A stretch of DNA of 64,000 nucleotides, taken from contig NZ_KE383986.1 of NCBI RefSeq assembly GCF_000423185.1, positions 172,570 to 236,569 of the forward strand. The letters run 5' to 3'. Origin of the DNA: Inquilinus limosus DSM 16000 (lineage in GTDB: Bacteria; Pseudomonadota; Alphaproteobacteria; DSM-16000; Inquilinaceae). The notes under the pieces are model-generated. The model did no database searches and had not been told where the DNA came from. It saw only the letters and a program-made list of their open reading frames with translations. Both the position numbers and the translations under genes were made by a program. Below, in pieces: positions 56,537-64,000 of the stretch (the stretch's first letter is position 1; every line of letters starts with the position of its first letter).

Positions 56537-57022
56537 ATGAACGCCGCCGATCACCTCGATTATCTGAAGACCATCAACCAGACCTTCCACGAGCAGATCA
56601 AGGTCGCCGACCAGAAGGCGGCCTATATCTTCACCTTCCTGATCGCGCTGGTGGCGTGGTCGCCGGAGATGCGGTCGGTCTTCACCTGGACCCGCAGCGT
56701 CCCCTTCCCTTCGGCGAAATGGGTGCTGTGCCTGATCCTGGTCGCGGCCCTGGCCGCCGGGCTGGTCTGCGTGGCCCTGGTGCTGCTGCCGCGCAAGCGC
56801 AACGGGGGCGCGTGCCTGTACTGGGCGGCCTGGCCCGAAGCCGGGGAGCGGCTGGCCCATGCCGCCCGCCGGACCGAGCCCGGCTTCATCGTCGCGGAAT
56901 ACACCGCCAACGCCCGCAACCTGGCCGCGATCTGCCACGCCAAGTACCGCTATGTCGGCTACGCCTTCCGGTGCCTGGCCGTGGTCATCCTCTGCTATGT
57001 GCTGCTGATGGCGGCCGGCTAG
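56537..57022 (+). CDS. Pycsar effector-like membrane protein (DUF5706 type)
   Basis: A 161-aa protein that fits the Pycsar TM-effector pattern: helix DHLDYLKTINQTFHEQIKVA with DQKAAYIFTFLIALVAW (about 28-41, first membrane segment), a second segment WVLCLILVAALAAGLVCVAL at 62-81, a soluble part ending EYTANARNLAAICHAKYRYV (about 121-140) and a final helix AFRCLAVVILCYVLLMAAG. In Pycsar defence systems such proteins sense cyclic CMP or UMP and damage the inner membrane after phage infection. No pyrimidine cyclase gene is adjacent, so it may be solitary or serve another signal. A TTGTCA-N16-CTATTC promoter at 56472-56499 is possible. Identification rests on sequence pattern recalled, not on a search. 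Confidence 0.6.
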   Translation: MNAADHLDYLKTINQTFHEQIKVADQKAAYIFTFLIALVAWSPEMRSVFTWTRSVPFPSAKWVLCLILVAALAAGLVCVALVLLPRKRNGGACLYWAAWPEAGERLAHAARRTEPGFIVAEYTANARNLAAICHAKYRYVGYAFRCLAVVILCYVLLMAAG

Positions 57023-57258
57023 AGATATGTCCCTTCCATGATCGCCAGCGTGTAGTCGCGATAGCTCATGCCCAGCTCCTCGGCGCGGGCCAGGCGGCGC
57101 AGCGCCACCTCGCGCGGCGGCGTCTTCCAGGCGGCCGCGTGCGCCTTGCGCCAGCAGAAATGGCGCCAGGACGGCGCGGAATCCGGATGCTCCTCCTCCA
57201 GCGGCGGGCCGCCGTTGTGGCCGAGGCCAAAGAGGAGCTGCGATGGCGAATCTCTCAT
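57019..57258 (-). CDS. Small conserved GHNGGPPL-type protein
   Basis: A 79-aa protein of a type I recognise as widespread in alphaproteobacteria but without assigned function: GLGHNGGPPLEEE, then WRHFCWRKAHAAAWKTPPRE and ARAEELGMSYRDYTLAIMEG. It probably folds as a small helical domain. The stop overlaps that of the convergent membrane protein through CTAG at 57019-57022. Upstream lies the inverted repeat GAGAT-GAT-ATCTC (57263-57275) that could be an operator for itself. Confidence 0.65.
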   Translation of the reverse strand: MRDSPSQLLFGLGHNGGPPLEEEHPDSAPSWRHFCWRKAHAAAWKTPPREVALRRLARAEELGMSYRDYTLAIMEGTYL

Positions 57259-57351
57259 ATCCGAGATGATATCTCTCTTTCGAGATCAAGCCAGCCTCAA
57301 TCTGCGAACGGTCATGGCGGACAGGGCCCAGGACGCATTGTTGCATCGCAA

Positions 57352-57379
57352 TTGACAGAAATCGGCCGGGCCTTATCCT
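57352..57379 (+). promoter_or_regulatory. Sigma70-like promoter of the amide operon
   Basis: TTGACA (57352-57357) matches the -35 consensus exactly, and TATCCT (57374-57379) is a fair -10 at 16 bases. Transcription would start near 57386, giving a leader of about 110 bases that contains two strong hairpins. Confidence 0.5.
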
Positions 57380-57402
57380 GAGGCCAACAACACGACATTC
57401 TT

Positions 57403-57467
57403 CTTGCCCGACGGGCAGGAGCGGCAATGAAGCCCCATCCGCAAGCCGGCGACGGCGGGCGATGGGG
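57403..57467 (+). promoter_or_regulatory. Leader hairpins, candidate ANTAR antitermination site
   Basis: Hairpin 1 is CTTGCCC-GAC-GGGCAGG (57403-57419, 7-bp stem including wobble pairs). Hairpin 2 has outer arms CCCCATC (57433-57439) and GATGGGG (57461-57467) with an inner GCCG-GCGA-CGGC (57445-57456), followed by TTTCGTG. The second could act as a terminator and covers an alternative ATG at 57462. AmiR-type proteins act on paired leader hairpins, but I do not see clear six-base loops. Confidence 0.4.
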
Positions 57468-57494
57468 TTTCGTGCGTTCAGGGGACAGGCGGAC

Positions 57495-58667
57495 GTGCGG
57501 GCGAGTTACGCGATCGGTCTTCTCTATTCGACCACTGGGCCTTATGGCGCGATCGGCCGCGAGGCGCTGGACGGCGCGCTGATGGCGCTGGAGGAGGTCA
57601 ATGCCGACGACGCCTTCGGCTTCACCCTCGTCCCCGTCGCCGCCAACCCCGAAGGCGTGATCGACCGCTACCATGCGCTGTGCGAGGCGGCGATCCGCGA
57701 GGGCGGCTGCCGGCAGATCGTCGGCACCATCACCTCGCTGTCGCGCAAGGAGGTGCTGCCGACGATCGAGAAGCACGACGCGCTGCTCTGGTACATCTGC
57801 CCCTATGAGGGCTTCGAGAGCAGCGAGGCCGTGATCTACACCGGCGCTGCCCCGAACCAGCACATCGTGCCGCTGTTCCAGCACGTGCTGCCGCGCTGGG
57901 GCACCCGCGCCGCGCTGCTGGGCTCGAACTACATCTGGGGCTGGGAGGTCAGCCGCGTGGCGCGCGAGCTGATCGGCGCCTGCGGCGGCGAAGTGCTGGC
58001 CGAACGCTACCTGCCGATCGGCAGCGAGGATGTCGGAAGGCTGGTCCAGGAGGTGCGGGAGAAGCGGCCGGACTTCATCCTGAACAACCTGATCGGCCCG
58101 TCGAGCTATGCCTTCTTCCGGGCCTATCGGGACCTCGCCGAGAGCGACCCCGCCTTCGGGCCGGACCGCTGCCCGATCGTCAGCTGCAACCTGACCGAAT
58201 GCGAGCTGGCTCTGGTGGGTCCGGCCGGTACCGGCCATCTCAGCAGCGCGATCTACTTCGACAGCGTCGACACGCCGGAGAACCGCGCCTTCCGCGACCG
58301 GGTGCAAGCGCGCTTCGGCGCCGGCCGGCGCTGCTCCGCCTTCCTCGCCGGCGGCTATGCGGCCGTGCGGATGCTGGCCGAAGCGATCCGCGAGGCCGGC
58401 ACCGACGCGCCGGAGGCGCTGCGTCCGGTCCTGCACGCCCGCCGCTTCGCCACGCCGCTGGGGCCGCTCGGCATCGACCCGCGGACCAACCATGCGGCGC
58501 TGACGCCTTGCCTGGGCCGGATCGGAGCCAATGGCGGCTTCGAGATCCTCGACCGCGCCGCGTCGCCGGTGGCGCCGGACCCGTATCTGGTCGAGTTCGA
58601 CGCCGCGGCCCTGGCCCGGCGCGTCCTCGGGCCCGGCGCCGCCCCGCGGCTGAAGCGGGTGAAGTGA
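57495..58667 (+). CDS. AmiC/UrtA-like substrate-binding regulator
   Basis: A 390-aa protein of the periplasmic-binding-protein fold that lacks a signal peptide, so it should be cytosolic, as is AmiC, which binds short amides and releases AmiR. Features are YAIGLLYSTTGPYGAIGREA at the N-terminus, ICPYEGFESSEAVIYTGAAP near 105-125, GWEVSRVARELIGACGGEVL and LIGPSSYAFFRAY. I prefer GTG 57495 over ATG 57462, because the latter sits in a hairpin arm and would add 11 residues before the first strand. The next gene is an ANTAR regulator one base after the stop, which supports the AmiC role. Confidence 0.83.
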   Translation: MRASYAIGLLYSTTGPYGAIGREALDGALMALEEVNADDAFGFTLVPVAANPEGVIDRYHALCEAAIREGGCRQIVGTITSLSRKEVLPTIEKHDALLWYICPYEGFESSEAVIYTGAAPNQHIVPLFQHVLPRWGTRAALLGSNYIWGWEVSRVARELIGACGGEVLAERYLPIGSEDVGRLVQEVREKRPDFILNNLIGPSSYAFFRAYRDLAESDPAFGPDRCPIVSCNLTECELALVGPAGTGHLSSAIYFDSVDTPENRAFRDRVQARFGAGRRCSAFLAGGYAAVRMLAEAIREAGTDAPEALRPVLHARRFATPLGPLGIDPRTNHAALTPCLGRIGANGGFEILDRAASPVAPDPYLVEFDAAALARRVLGPGAAPRLKRVK

Positions 58668-58668
58668 C

Positions 58669-59268
58669 ATGCGCCGCGTCCCCACCCCGAACTTCCGCGG
58701 CCGCAGCGCCGTGGTGCTGCATCGGCCGCACGCCGCGGCCGACGCCGTGCTGCGCCAGCTCGAGCGGCTGGGCATCGCGGCACGGCCGGCCTGGCCTGTG
58801 CTGGCCGAGGCCGACCTGGCCGCCGATTTCGTGCTGTTCGACGCCGACGCCGCCCATGACGGCCAGTTCCCCTGGCCGGCCGGTTCGCCGCCGATGCCGC
58901 TGGTCGCCCTGATCGGGTCGGAGGCGCCGGGACGGCTGGACTGGGTGCTGGCCCAGGGCGCCACCGCCCATCTGCTGAAGCCGGTCGCCTCGGGCGGCGT
59001 GTTCAGCGCCCTCGTCATCGCCGAGCACGGCTTCGCCGAGCGCCGTGACCGCGAGGCCCGGATCGCCGATCTGGAGACGAGGCTGCGCCTGCGGCCCGTG
59101 GTGGTGCGCGCCATCCTGATGCTGATGGCCCAGCGAGGGTTGAACGAGGCGGACGCCTTCCGCGAGATCCGCAGCGCCGCGATGCAGCGCCGCCGCAGCA
59201 TCGAGGAGCATTGCCTCGACCTCGCCGCCGGGACCACCGGGCCGGCCGCCGGCCGTCGCGGAGGCTGA
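58669..59268 (+). CDS. AmiR/NasT-type ANTAR-domain antiterminator
   Basis: A 199-aa protein. The N-terminal half is a pseudo-receiver (VLFDADAAHDGQFPWPAG, LIGSEAPGRLDWVLAQGATA, HLLKPVASGG), without the normal phosphorylation site. The C-terminal ANTAR domain (about 130-185) has LRLRPVVVRAILMLMAQRGL followed by NEADAFREIRSAAMQ, with the conserved Ala-x-x-x-[LI]-M and Ala-[FY] pattern. ANTAR proteins bind RNA hairpins and stop terminators from forming. It lies directly after the AmiC-like gene and four bases before the permease gene. The leader at 57403-57467 is its likely target. Confidence 0.83.
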   Translation: MRRVPTPNFRGRSAVVLHRPHAAADAVLRQLERLGIAARPAWPVLAEADLAADFVLFDADAAHDGQFPWPAGSPPMPLVALIGSEAPGRLDWVLAQGATAHLLKPVASGGVFSALVIAEHGFAERRDREARIADLETRLRLRPVVVRAILMLMAQRGLNEADAFREIRSAAMQRRRSIEEHCLDLAAGTTGPAAGRRGG

Positions 59269-59271
59269 GCC

Positions 59272-60120
59272 GTGGCGATCCTGAGCCAGCTGCTGCGCCG
59301 TAAGCTCGCCCTGTTCGGCCTGCTCGTCATCCTGGTCGTGGTGGCGGCCGCGGTCTTCGCCCCCTGGGTCGCACCCTTTTCACCCGACGAGCAGATGTTC
59401 GACGGGCTGACGCTGGAGGGCGCCCCCCTGCCCCCGGATGGCCGCTTCTGGATGGGCACCGACCTCCTGGGCCGGGACATGTTCTCGCGCCTGGTCTACG
59501 GCGCCCAGACCTCGCTGATCATCGGCGTGGTCGCCAACGGTGCGGCAGTGCTGATCGGCACCTTCTTCGGCGTCGTCGCCGGTTTCGTCGGCGGCTGGCT
59601 GGGCGCCGCGATGATGCGCTTCACCGACCTGATGATGGCCTTCCCGGCCCTCCTGCTGGCGATCGTGCTGGCCGCGATCTTCCGGCCGTCGCTGTGGATC
59701 GTGGCGCTGGTCATCGCCATGGTGAACTGGGTGCAGATCGCCCGGATCATCTACACCGAGACCCGGTCGATCGCGGAGCGCGACTTCATCGAGGCGGAAT
59801 GGGGCCTCGGCGCCTCCCGCGCCCGCATCCTCTTGCGCCACATCCTGCCGCACCTCCTGTCCACCACCATCGTCTGGGGCACGCTCGGCATCGCCACCAC
59901 GGTGCTGCTGGAGGCCACCCTCTCCTTCCTCGGCATCGGGGTGCAGCCGCCGACGCCGAGCTGGGGCAATATCATCTTCGAGAACCAGACCTACTTCTCC
60001 AGCGCGCCCTGGCTGGTGTTCATCCCCGGCGCCTCCATCATCCTGCTGGCGCTGGCCTTCAACCTGGTCGGCGACGCGCTGCGCGACATCCTCGACCCGA
60101 CGCAGAAGGGCCGGCACTGA
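59272..60120 (+). CDS. ABC transporter permease, DppC/OppC type
   Basis: A 282-aa permease. Start is GTG 59272. An N-terminal OppC_N segment (LLRRKLALFGLLVILVVVAA) precedes six helices; the DppC mark is GTDLLGRDMFSRLVYGAQTS near 62-81 and the EAA loop is EAEWGLGASRARILLRHILP. It overlaps the next permease by one base. Together they would form the membrane part of an importer of peptides, amides or similar small polar compounds. Confidence 0.9.
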   Translation: MAILSQLLRRKLALFGLLVILVVVAAAVFAPWVAPFSPDEQMFDGLTLEGAPLPPDGRFWMGTDLLGRDMFSRLVYGAQTSLIIGVVANGAAVLIGTFFGVVAGFVGGWLGAAMMRFTDLMMAFPALLLAIVLAAIFRPSLWIVALVIAMVNWVQIARIIYTETRSIAERDFIEAEWGLGASRARILLRHILPHLLSTTIVWGTLGIATTVLLEATLSFLGIGVQPPTPSWGNIIFENQTYFSSAPWLVFIPGASIILLALAFNLVGDALRDILDPTQKGRH

Positions 60121-61040
60121 TGGGCGCCTATCTGCTCCGCCGCCTGGCCCAGGCCGTGCTGATCCTGCTCGGGGTCAGCCTGGTCACCTTCGTGCTGCTG
60201 TACCTGCTGCCGGCCGACCCGGCGCGGCAGATCGCCGGCCGCAGCGCGACGCCCGAGGTGGTGGCCAGCATCCGCGCCCAGCTCGGCCTCGACCGGCCGT
60301 TCCACGAGCAGTATCTGCGCTATCTCGGCGCCCTGCTGCAGGGCGATCTCGGCCGCTCCTACCTGCAGCGGACCGAGGTGGCGACGCTGATCATGAGCCG
60401 CCTGCCGGCCAGCCTGCTGCTGATGGTCGGCGCCATCCTGTGCGAGCTGGTGCTGGGCCTGACCATGGGCGTGATCGCGGCGCTGCGGCGCAACACCACG
60501 ACCGACCACGCGCTGATGCTGACCTCCTTCATCGGCGTCTCGGCGCCGCAATTCGTGGTCGGCATGCTGCTGCTCTACGTCTTCGCCTGGCAGCTCGCCT
60601 GGTTCCCGCTCGGCGGCTACGGCAGCTTCGCCCACCTCGTCCTGCCCTCGCTCACGCTCGGGCTGCTCGGCGCCGGCTGGTATTCGCGGATGATGCGATC
60701 CGCGATGCTGGACGTGCTGCGCCAGGACTACATGCGCACCGCCCAGGCCAAGGGCCTCGCCGCGTGGCGAGTCGTGCTGGCGCATGCGCTGCCCAATGCC
60801 CTCCTGCCGATCATCGCCATGATCGGCATCGATATCGGCCTGTTCATGAGCGGGATCGTCGTCGTCGAATCCGTGTTCGGCTGGCCCGGCATCGGCCAAC
60901 TGACCTGGCAGGCGATCCAGCGCGTCGACATCCCGATCATCATGGGGGTGACCCTCGTCTCGGCCGTCGCCATCGTGCTGGGCAACCTTCTGGCCGACCT
61001 GATCGCCCCCTTCATCGACCCGAGAATCAAACTGCGGTGA
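60120..61040 (+). CDS. ABC transporter permease, DppB/OppB type
   Basis: A 306-aa permease with six membrane helices. It opens MGAYLLRRLAQAVLILLGVS and has LGLDRPFHEQYLRYLGALLQ (DppB signature) and the EAA loop DYMRTAQAKGLAAWRVVLAH near 203-222. Start ATG overlaps the preceding stop (TGATG). The gap to the binding-protein gene is 23 bp. Confidence 0.9.
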   Translation: MGAYLLRRLAQAVLILLGVSLVTFVLLYLLPADPARQIAGRSATPEVVASIRAQLGLDRPFHEQYLRYLGALLQGDLGRSYLQRTEVATLIMSRLPASLLLMVGAILCELVLGLTMGVIAALRRNTTTDHALMLTSFIGVSAPQFVVGMLLLYVFAWQLAWFPLGGYGSFAHLVLPSLTLGLLGAGWYSRMMRSAMLDVLRQDYMRTAQAKGLAAWRVVLAHALPNALLPIIAMIGIDIGLFMSGIVVVESVFGWPGIGQLTWQAIQRVDIPIIMGVTLVSAVAIVLGNLLADLIAPFIDPRIKLR

Positions 61041-61063
61041 CAAGCCGAACCACAGGAGGTTTC

Positions 61064-62686
61064 ATGCTGAAGACCTTATTGCTCGCGGGCGCCGCGTCTC
61101 TCGCCCTGGCCCTGGCGGCACCCGCCACGGCCCAGGAGATCAAGCAGGGCGGCTCGATCACCATCACCTACAAGGACGACGTCACCACCCTCGACCCTGC
61201 CATCGGCTACGACTGGCAGAACTGGTCGATGATCAAGAGCCTGTTCGACGGGTTGATGGACTACAAGCCCGGCACCACCGAGCTGGTGCCGGACCTGGCC
61301 GAGAGCTTCGAGGTCTCGGCCGACGGCCTGACCTACACCTTCAAGCTGCGCCGGGGCGTGAAGTTCCACAACGGCCGCGAGCTGAAGGCCGCCGACGTCA
61401 AGTATTCGCTGGACCGCGTGGTGCAGCCGGAGACGCAGAGCCCCGGCGCCGGCTTCTTCGATTCGATCCAGGGCTTCGAAGACGTCTCCACCGGCAAAGC
61501 CAAGGCGCTGAGCGGCATCACCACTCCGGACGACCATACGGTGGTGTTCCATCTGACCCGGCCGGACGCGCCCTTCCTGCACAAGATGGCGCTGAACTTC
61601 GCGCATGTCGTGCCGAAGGAGGAGGTCGAGAAGTACGGCGCCGATTTCGGCAAGCATCCGGTCGGCACCGGCGCCTTCAAGATGACGGAGTGGACGCTGG
61701 GCCAGCGCATCGTGTTCGAGCGCAACCCGGACTATTTCCAGAAGGGGCTGCCGCATCTCGACAGGATCGTGTTCGAGGTGGGCCAGGAGCCGGTGGTGGC
61801 GCTGCTGCGGCTGCAGCGCGGCGAAGTCGACATCGCCGGCGACGGCATCCCGCCGGCCAAGTTCCTCGAGGTGACCCAGGACCCGGCCTATAAGGGCCTG
61901 ATCATCCAGGGCAACCAGCTGCACACCGGCTACATCACCATGAACGTCAAGGCCAAGCCCTTCGACGACGTCCGGGTGCGCCAGGCCGTCAACATGGCGA
62001 TCAACAAGGACCGGATCATCCGCATCATCAACGGCCGGGCCAAGCCGGCGACGCAGCCGCTGCCGCCGTCGATGCCGGGCTACGCCGCCGACTACAAGGG
62101 ATATCCCTATGATGTCGAGGGCGCCAAGAAGCTGATGGCCGAGGCCGGGCTGGCCGACGGCTTCACCACCGATCTCTATGTCGCCAACACCGACCCGCAG
62201 CCGCGCATCGCCCAGGCGATCCAGCAGGACCTGGCCCAGATCGGCATCAAGGCCGAGATCAAGGCCCTGGCCCAGGCCAACGTCATCGCCGCCGGCGGCG
62301 ACGAGAAGCAGTCGACCATGATCTGGTCCGGCGGCATGGCCTGGATCGCCGACTTCCCCGACCCGTCCAACTTCTACGGCCCGATCCTGGGCTGCGGCGG
62401 CGCCGTGCCCGGCGGCTGGAACTGGTCCTGGTACTGCAACGAGGATCTCGACAAGCGCGCGGCCGAGGCGGATTCGATCGCCGACCCGGCCAAGGCGGCG
62501 GAGCGCGAGGCCAAGTGGCGGGACATCTTCCTCGACATCATGAAGGACGCGCCCTGGGCCCCGGTGTTCAACGAGCAGCGCTACACCATCCGCTCCGAAC
62601 GGATGGGCGGCGACGACGCCCTGTTCGTCGACCCGGTGCACATCCCGGTCAACTACGACAACGTGTATGTCAAAGATGTCCAGTAA
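61064..62686 (+). CDS. ABC transporter substrate-binding protein, family 5
   Basis: A 540-aa periplasmic protein with a Sec signal (cleavage likely after ATA, residue 23) and the peptide/nickel-type SBP_bac_5 fold: ADGLTYTFKLRRGVKFHNGR near 85-105, then RVRQAVNMAINKDRIIRIIN and the C-terminal NWSWYCNEDLDKRAAEADSI. AGGAGGT precedes ATG 61064 at ideal spacing, giving high translation. It supplies the importer encoded around it. Substrate is inferred to be an amide or amide-containing compound from the acetamidase that follows. Confidence 0.9.
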   Translation: MLKTLLLAGAASLALALAAPATAQEIKQGGSITITYKDDVTTLDPAIGYDWQNWSMIKSLFDGLMDYKPGTTELVPDLAESFEVSADGLTYTFKLRRGVKFHNGRELKAADVKYSLDRVVQPETQSPGAGFFDSIQGFEDVSTGKAKALSGITTPDDHTVVFHLTRPDAPFLHKMALNFAHVVPKEEVEKYGADFGKHPVGTGAFKMTEWTLGQRIVFERNPDYFQKGLPHLDRIVFEVGQEPVVALLRLQRGEVDIAGDGIPPAKFLEVTQDPAYKGLIIQGNQLHTGYITMNVKAKPFDDVRVRQAVNMAINKDRIIRIINGRAKPATQPLPPSMPGYAADYKGYPYDVEGAKKLMAEAGLADGFTTDLYVANTDPQPRIAQAIQQDLAQIGIKAEIKALAQANVIAAGGDEKQSTMIWSGGMAWIADFPDPSNFYGPILGCGGAVPGGWNWSWYCNEDLDKRAAEADSIADPAKAAEREAKWRDIFLDIMKDAPWAPVFNEQRYTIRSERMGGDDALFVDPVHIPVNYDNVYVKDVQ

Positions 62687-63626
62687 GCCGCATCACCACC
62701 ACACGATCCACGGCGCGCACCACCATTTCGGCTGGGACCGGTCGATTCCGCCGGCCGCCACGATCGCGCCGGGCACGACGCTGGAGTTCGACTGCCTGGA
62801 CGCCTCGGGCGGCCAGCTCAGCGCCTCCAGCACGGTCGCCGATGTCGCGGCGCTCGATTTCGGCAAGGTCAACCCGGTGACCGGGCCGGTCTTCGTCGAC
62901 GGGGCGCAGCCAGGCGACGCGCTGAAGATCACGCTCGACCACTACGCGCCGTCGGGCTTCGGCTGGACCGCCAACATCCCCGGCTTCGGCCTGCTGGCGG
63001 ACCAGTTCAAGGACCCGGCGCTGCATCTCTGGCGCTATGAGCCAGACACGTTGGCCCCCGCCCTGTTCTCGACCCTGGCGAAGGTGCCGCTGAAGCCCTT
63101 CGCCGGGACCATCGGGGTGGCCTTGGCCGAGCCCGGGCGGCATTCGGTGGTGCCGCCGCGGCGGGTCGGCGGCAATCTCGACATCCGGGACCTGGCGGCC
63201 GGGGCGACGCTGTACCTTCCGGTCGAGGTGGCGGGGGCGCTGTTCTCGATCGGCGACACCCACGCCGCCCAGGGCGACGGCGAGGTCTGCGGGACTGCCA
63301 TCGAAAGCCCGATGAAGGTGACACTGCGGCTCGATCTGGTGAAGGGCGCCAATCTGAAGATGCCGCGCTTCACCACGCCTGGCCCGGTGGCTCGGCATCT
63401 CGACGGCAAGGGCTACGAGGTGACCACGGGCGTCGGACCCGACCTGATGGAAGGAGCTCGCGTCGCCGTCTCGGAGATGATCGAGCTGCTGTGCCGTACC
63501 CGCAACATGGCCCCGGTCGACGCCTACATGCTGTGCTCGGTCTGCGGCGACCTCAGGATCAGCGAGATCGTCGATCAGCCGAACTGGGTGGTGTCGTTCT
63601 ACTTCCCGCGCATCGTCTTCGAATGA
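62667..63626 (+). CDS. Acetamidase/formamidase family protein
   Basis: A 319-aa enzyme of the FmdA/AmdA family, which hydrolyses formamide or acetamide to the acid and ammonia. Marks are HHHTIHGAHHHFGWDRSIPP at the N-terminus, GPVFVDGAQPGDALKITLDH near 72-91, LYLPVEVAGALFSIGDTHAA followed by QGDGEVCGTAIE near 190-221 (the metal-binding heart of the family), and LCSVCGDLRISEIVDQPNWV. The ATG at 62667 lies inside the preceding gene by 20 bases; ATG 62676 is an alternative. The overlap with the binding protein and with the ATPase gene shows one transcript. Confidence 0.88.
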   Translation: MSKMSSKPHHHHTIHGAHHHFGWDRSIPPAATIAPGTTLEFDCLDASGGQLSASSTVADVAALDFGKVNPVTGPVFVDGAQPGDALKITLDHYAPSGFGWTANIPGFGLLADQFKDPALHLWRYEPDTLAPALFSTLAKVPLKPFAGTIGVALAEPGRHSVVPPRRVGGNLDIRDLAAGATLYLPVEVAGALFSIGDTHAAQGDGEVCGTAIESPMKVTLRLDLVKGANLKMPRFTTPGPVARHLDGKGYEVTTGVGPDLMEGARVAVSEMIELLCRTRNMAPVDAYMLCSVCGDLRISEIVDQPNWVVSFYFPRIVFE

Positions 63627-64000
63627 GCGGTGGAACGACGCCGCTGCTGAGCGTCCGCAACCTCAGCACTCAGGTCGCGACGCCGGCAGGGCCGAGGCTG
63701 GTGGTCGAGGATCTGAGCTTCGACCTGAACCCCGGCGAGACTCTGTGCATCGCCGGGGAATCGGGCAGCGGCAAGTCCATGACCTCGCTGTCCATCATGG
63801 GCCTGCTGCCGCAGCCCATGGCGCGGGTCGCCGGCGGCCAGGTGCTGCTGGAGGGGCGCGACCTTCTGGCGTTTTCGGAACGCCAGATGCGGCGGGTCCG
63901 CGGCGGGAAGATCGCGATGATCTTCCAGGAGCCGATGACCAGCCTGAACCCGGTGATGTCGGTCGGCCGGCAGATCGGCGAGGCGGTCCGCGCACACCAC
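63623..64000 (+). CDS. ABC transporter ATP-binding protein, DppD/OppD type (3' part beyond the window)
   Basis: The first 126 codons are present. Walker A is GESGSGKSM (about 45-53), and the Q-loop region reads GGKIAMIFQEPMTSLNPVMS (about 92-111), identical in pattern to DppD/OppD ATPases. The ATG overlaps the acetamidase stop (ATGA). It should be followed by a DppF-type partner outside the window, completing the importer. Confidence 0.92.
   Translation, partial: MSGGTTPLLSVRNLSTQVATPAGPRLVVEDLSFDLNPGETLCIAGESGSGKSMTSLSIMGLLPQPMARVAGGQVLLEGRDLLAFSERQMRRVRGGKIAMIFQEPMTSLNPVMSVGRQIGEAVRAHH

Overview
The window is a continuous stretch of chromosome-like, very GC-rich DNA (strong G/C preference at third codon positions, with AT-rich patches almost only in promoters). 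The gene set points to an alphaproteobacterium, most likely of the Rhodospirillales (an Inquilinus- or Azospirillum-like soil or host-associated heterotroph): long adenosylcobalamin-dependent NrdJ, CIRCE-controlled groESL with an RpoH-like promoter, many ABC importers with FCD-GntR control, and short conserved alphaproteobacterial proteins. The taxonomic placement is inference; there is no rRNA or tRNA in the window to settle it. I see no prophage, insertion sequence, CRISPR array or integrase.

Layout. 1-6002: end of an unknown gene, then a catabolic unit on the + strand (DapA-like aldolase, FCD-GntR regulator, Tat-exported sugar-type binding protein, two MalF/MalG-type permeases, no ATPase) and a small unknown protein. 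6112-11413: HyuA-type hydantoinase/oxoprolinase subunit, then on the - strand an AzgA-type purine permease and an adenine-deaminase-like enzyme. 11802-22473: mixed housekeeping and accessory genes (PhoX-like phosphatase, GNAT plus XRE-cupin pair, lipoprotein, two secreted hydrolases, a FAD monooxygenase divergent from its TetR regulator, an L,D-transpeptidase, a PseH-like acetyltransferase). 22700-32392: a divergent EF-G-like GTPase, cytosine deaminase, GNAT, a large pure-repeat RTX protein behind a LuxR regulator, a decayed EAL-domain fragment, and a run of GNAT, VOC and ASCH-like genes.

32393-44227: NrdJ behind a long leader with a perfect DnaA box, a strong terminator, a broken LysE-type exporter, a coupled glycosyltransferase and glycogen-debranching-type glucosidase pair, an HtrA-family periplasmic protease, and groESL. 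44421-57258: acyl-CoA synthetase, aldo/keto reductase, FUSC transporter, two Rossmann proteins, a D-aminopeptidase-like hydrolase, an MFS transporter, a GYD protein, and a solitary membrane protein resembling the effector of Pycsar anti-phage systems.

57263-64000 (running off the end): a tightly packed amide-utilisation operon. An AmiC-like amide sensor and an AmiR-like ANTAR antiterminator are followed by a Dpp/Opp-type importer, an acetamidase/formamidase and the importer ATPase. Its leader carries a sigma70-like promoter and two strong hairpins, the layout expected for control by antitermination. Uptake, hydrolysis and sensing of amides are thus in one transcript.

Smaller points of interest are three copies of an intergenic hairpin repeat whose arms covary, two convergent gene pairs sharing a CTAG stop overlap, and several strong hairpins in gaps.
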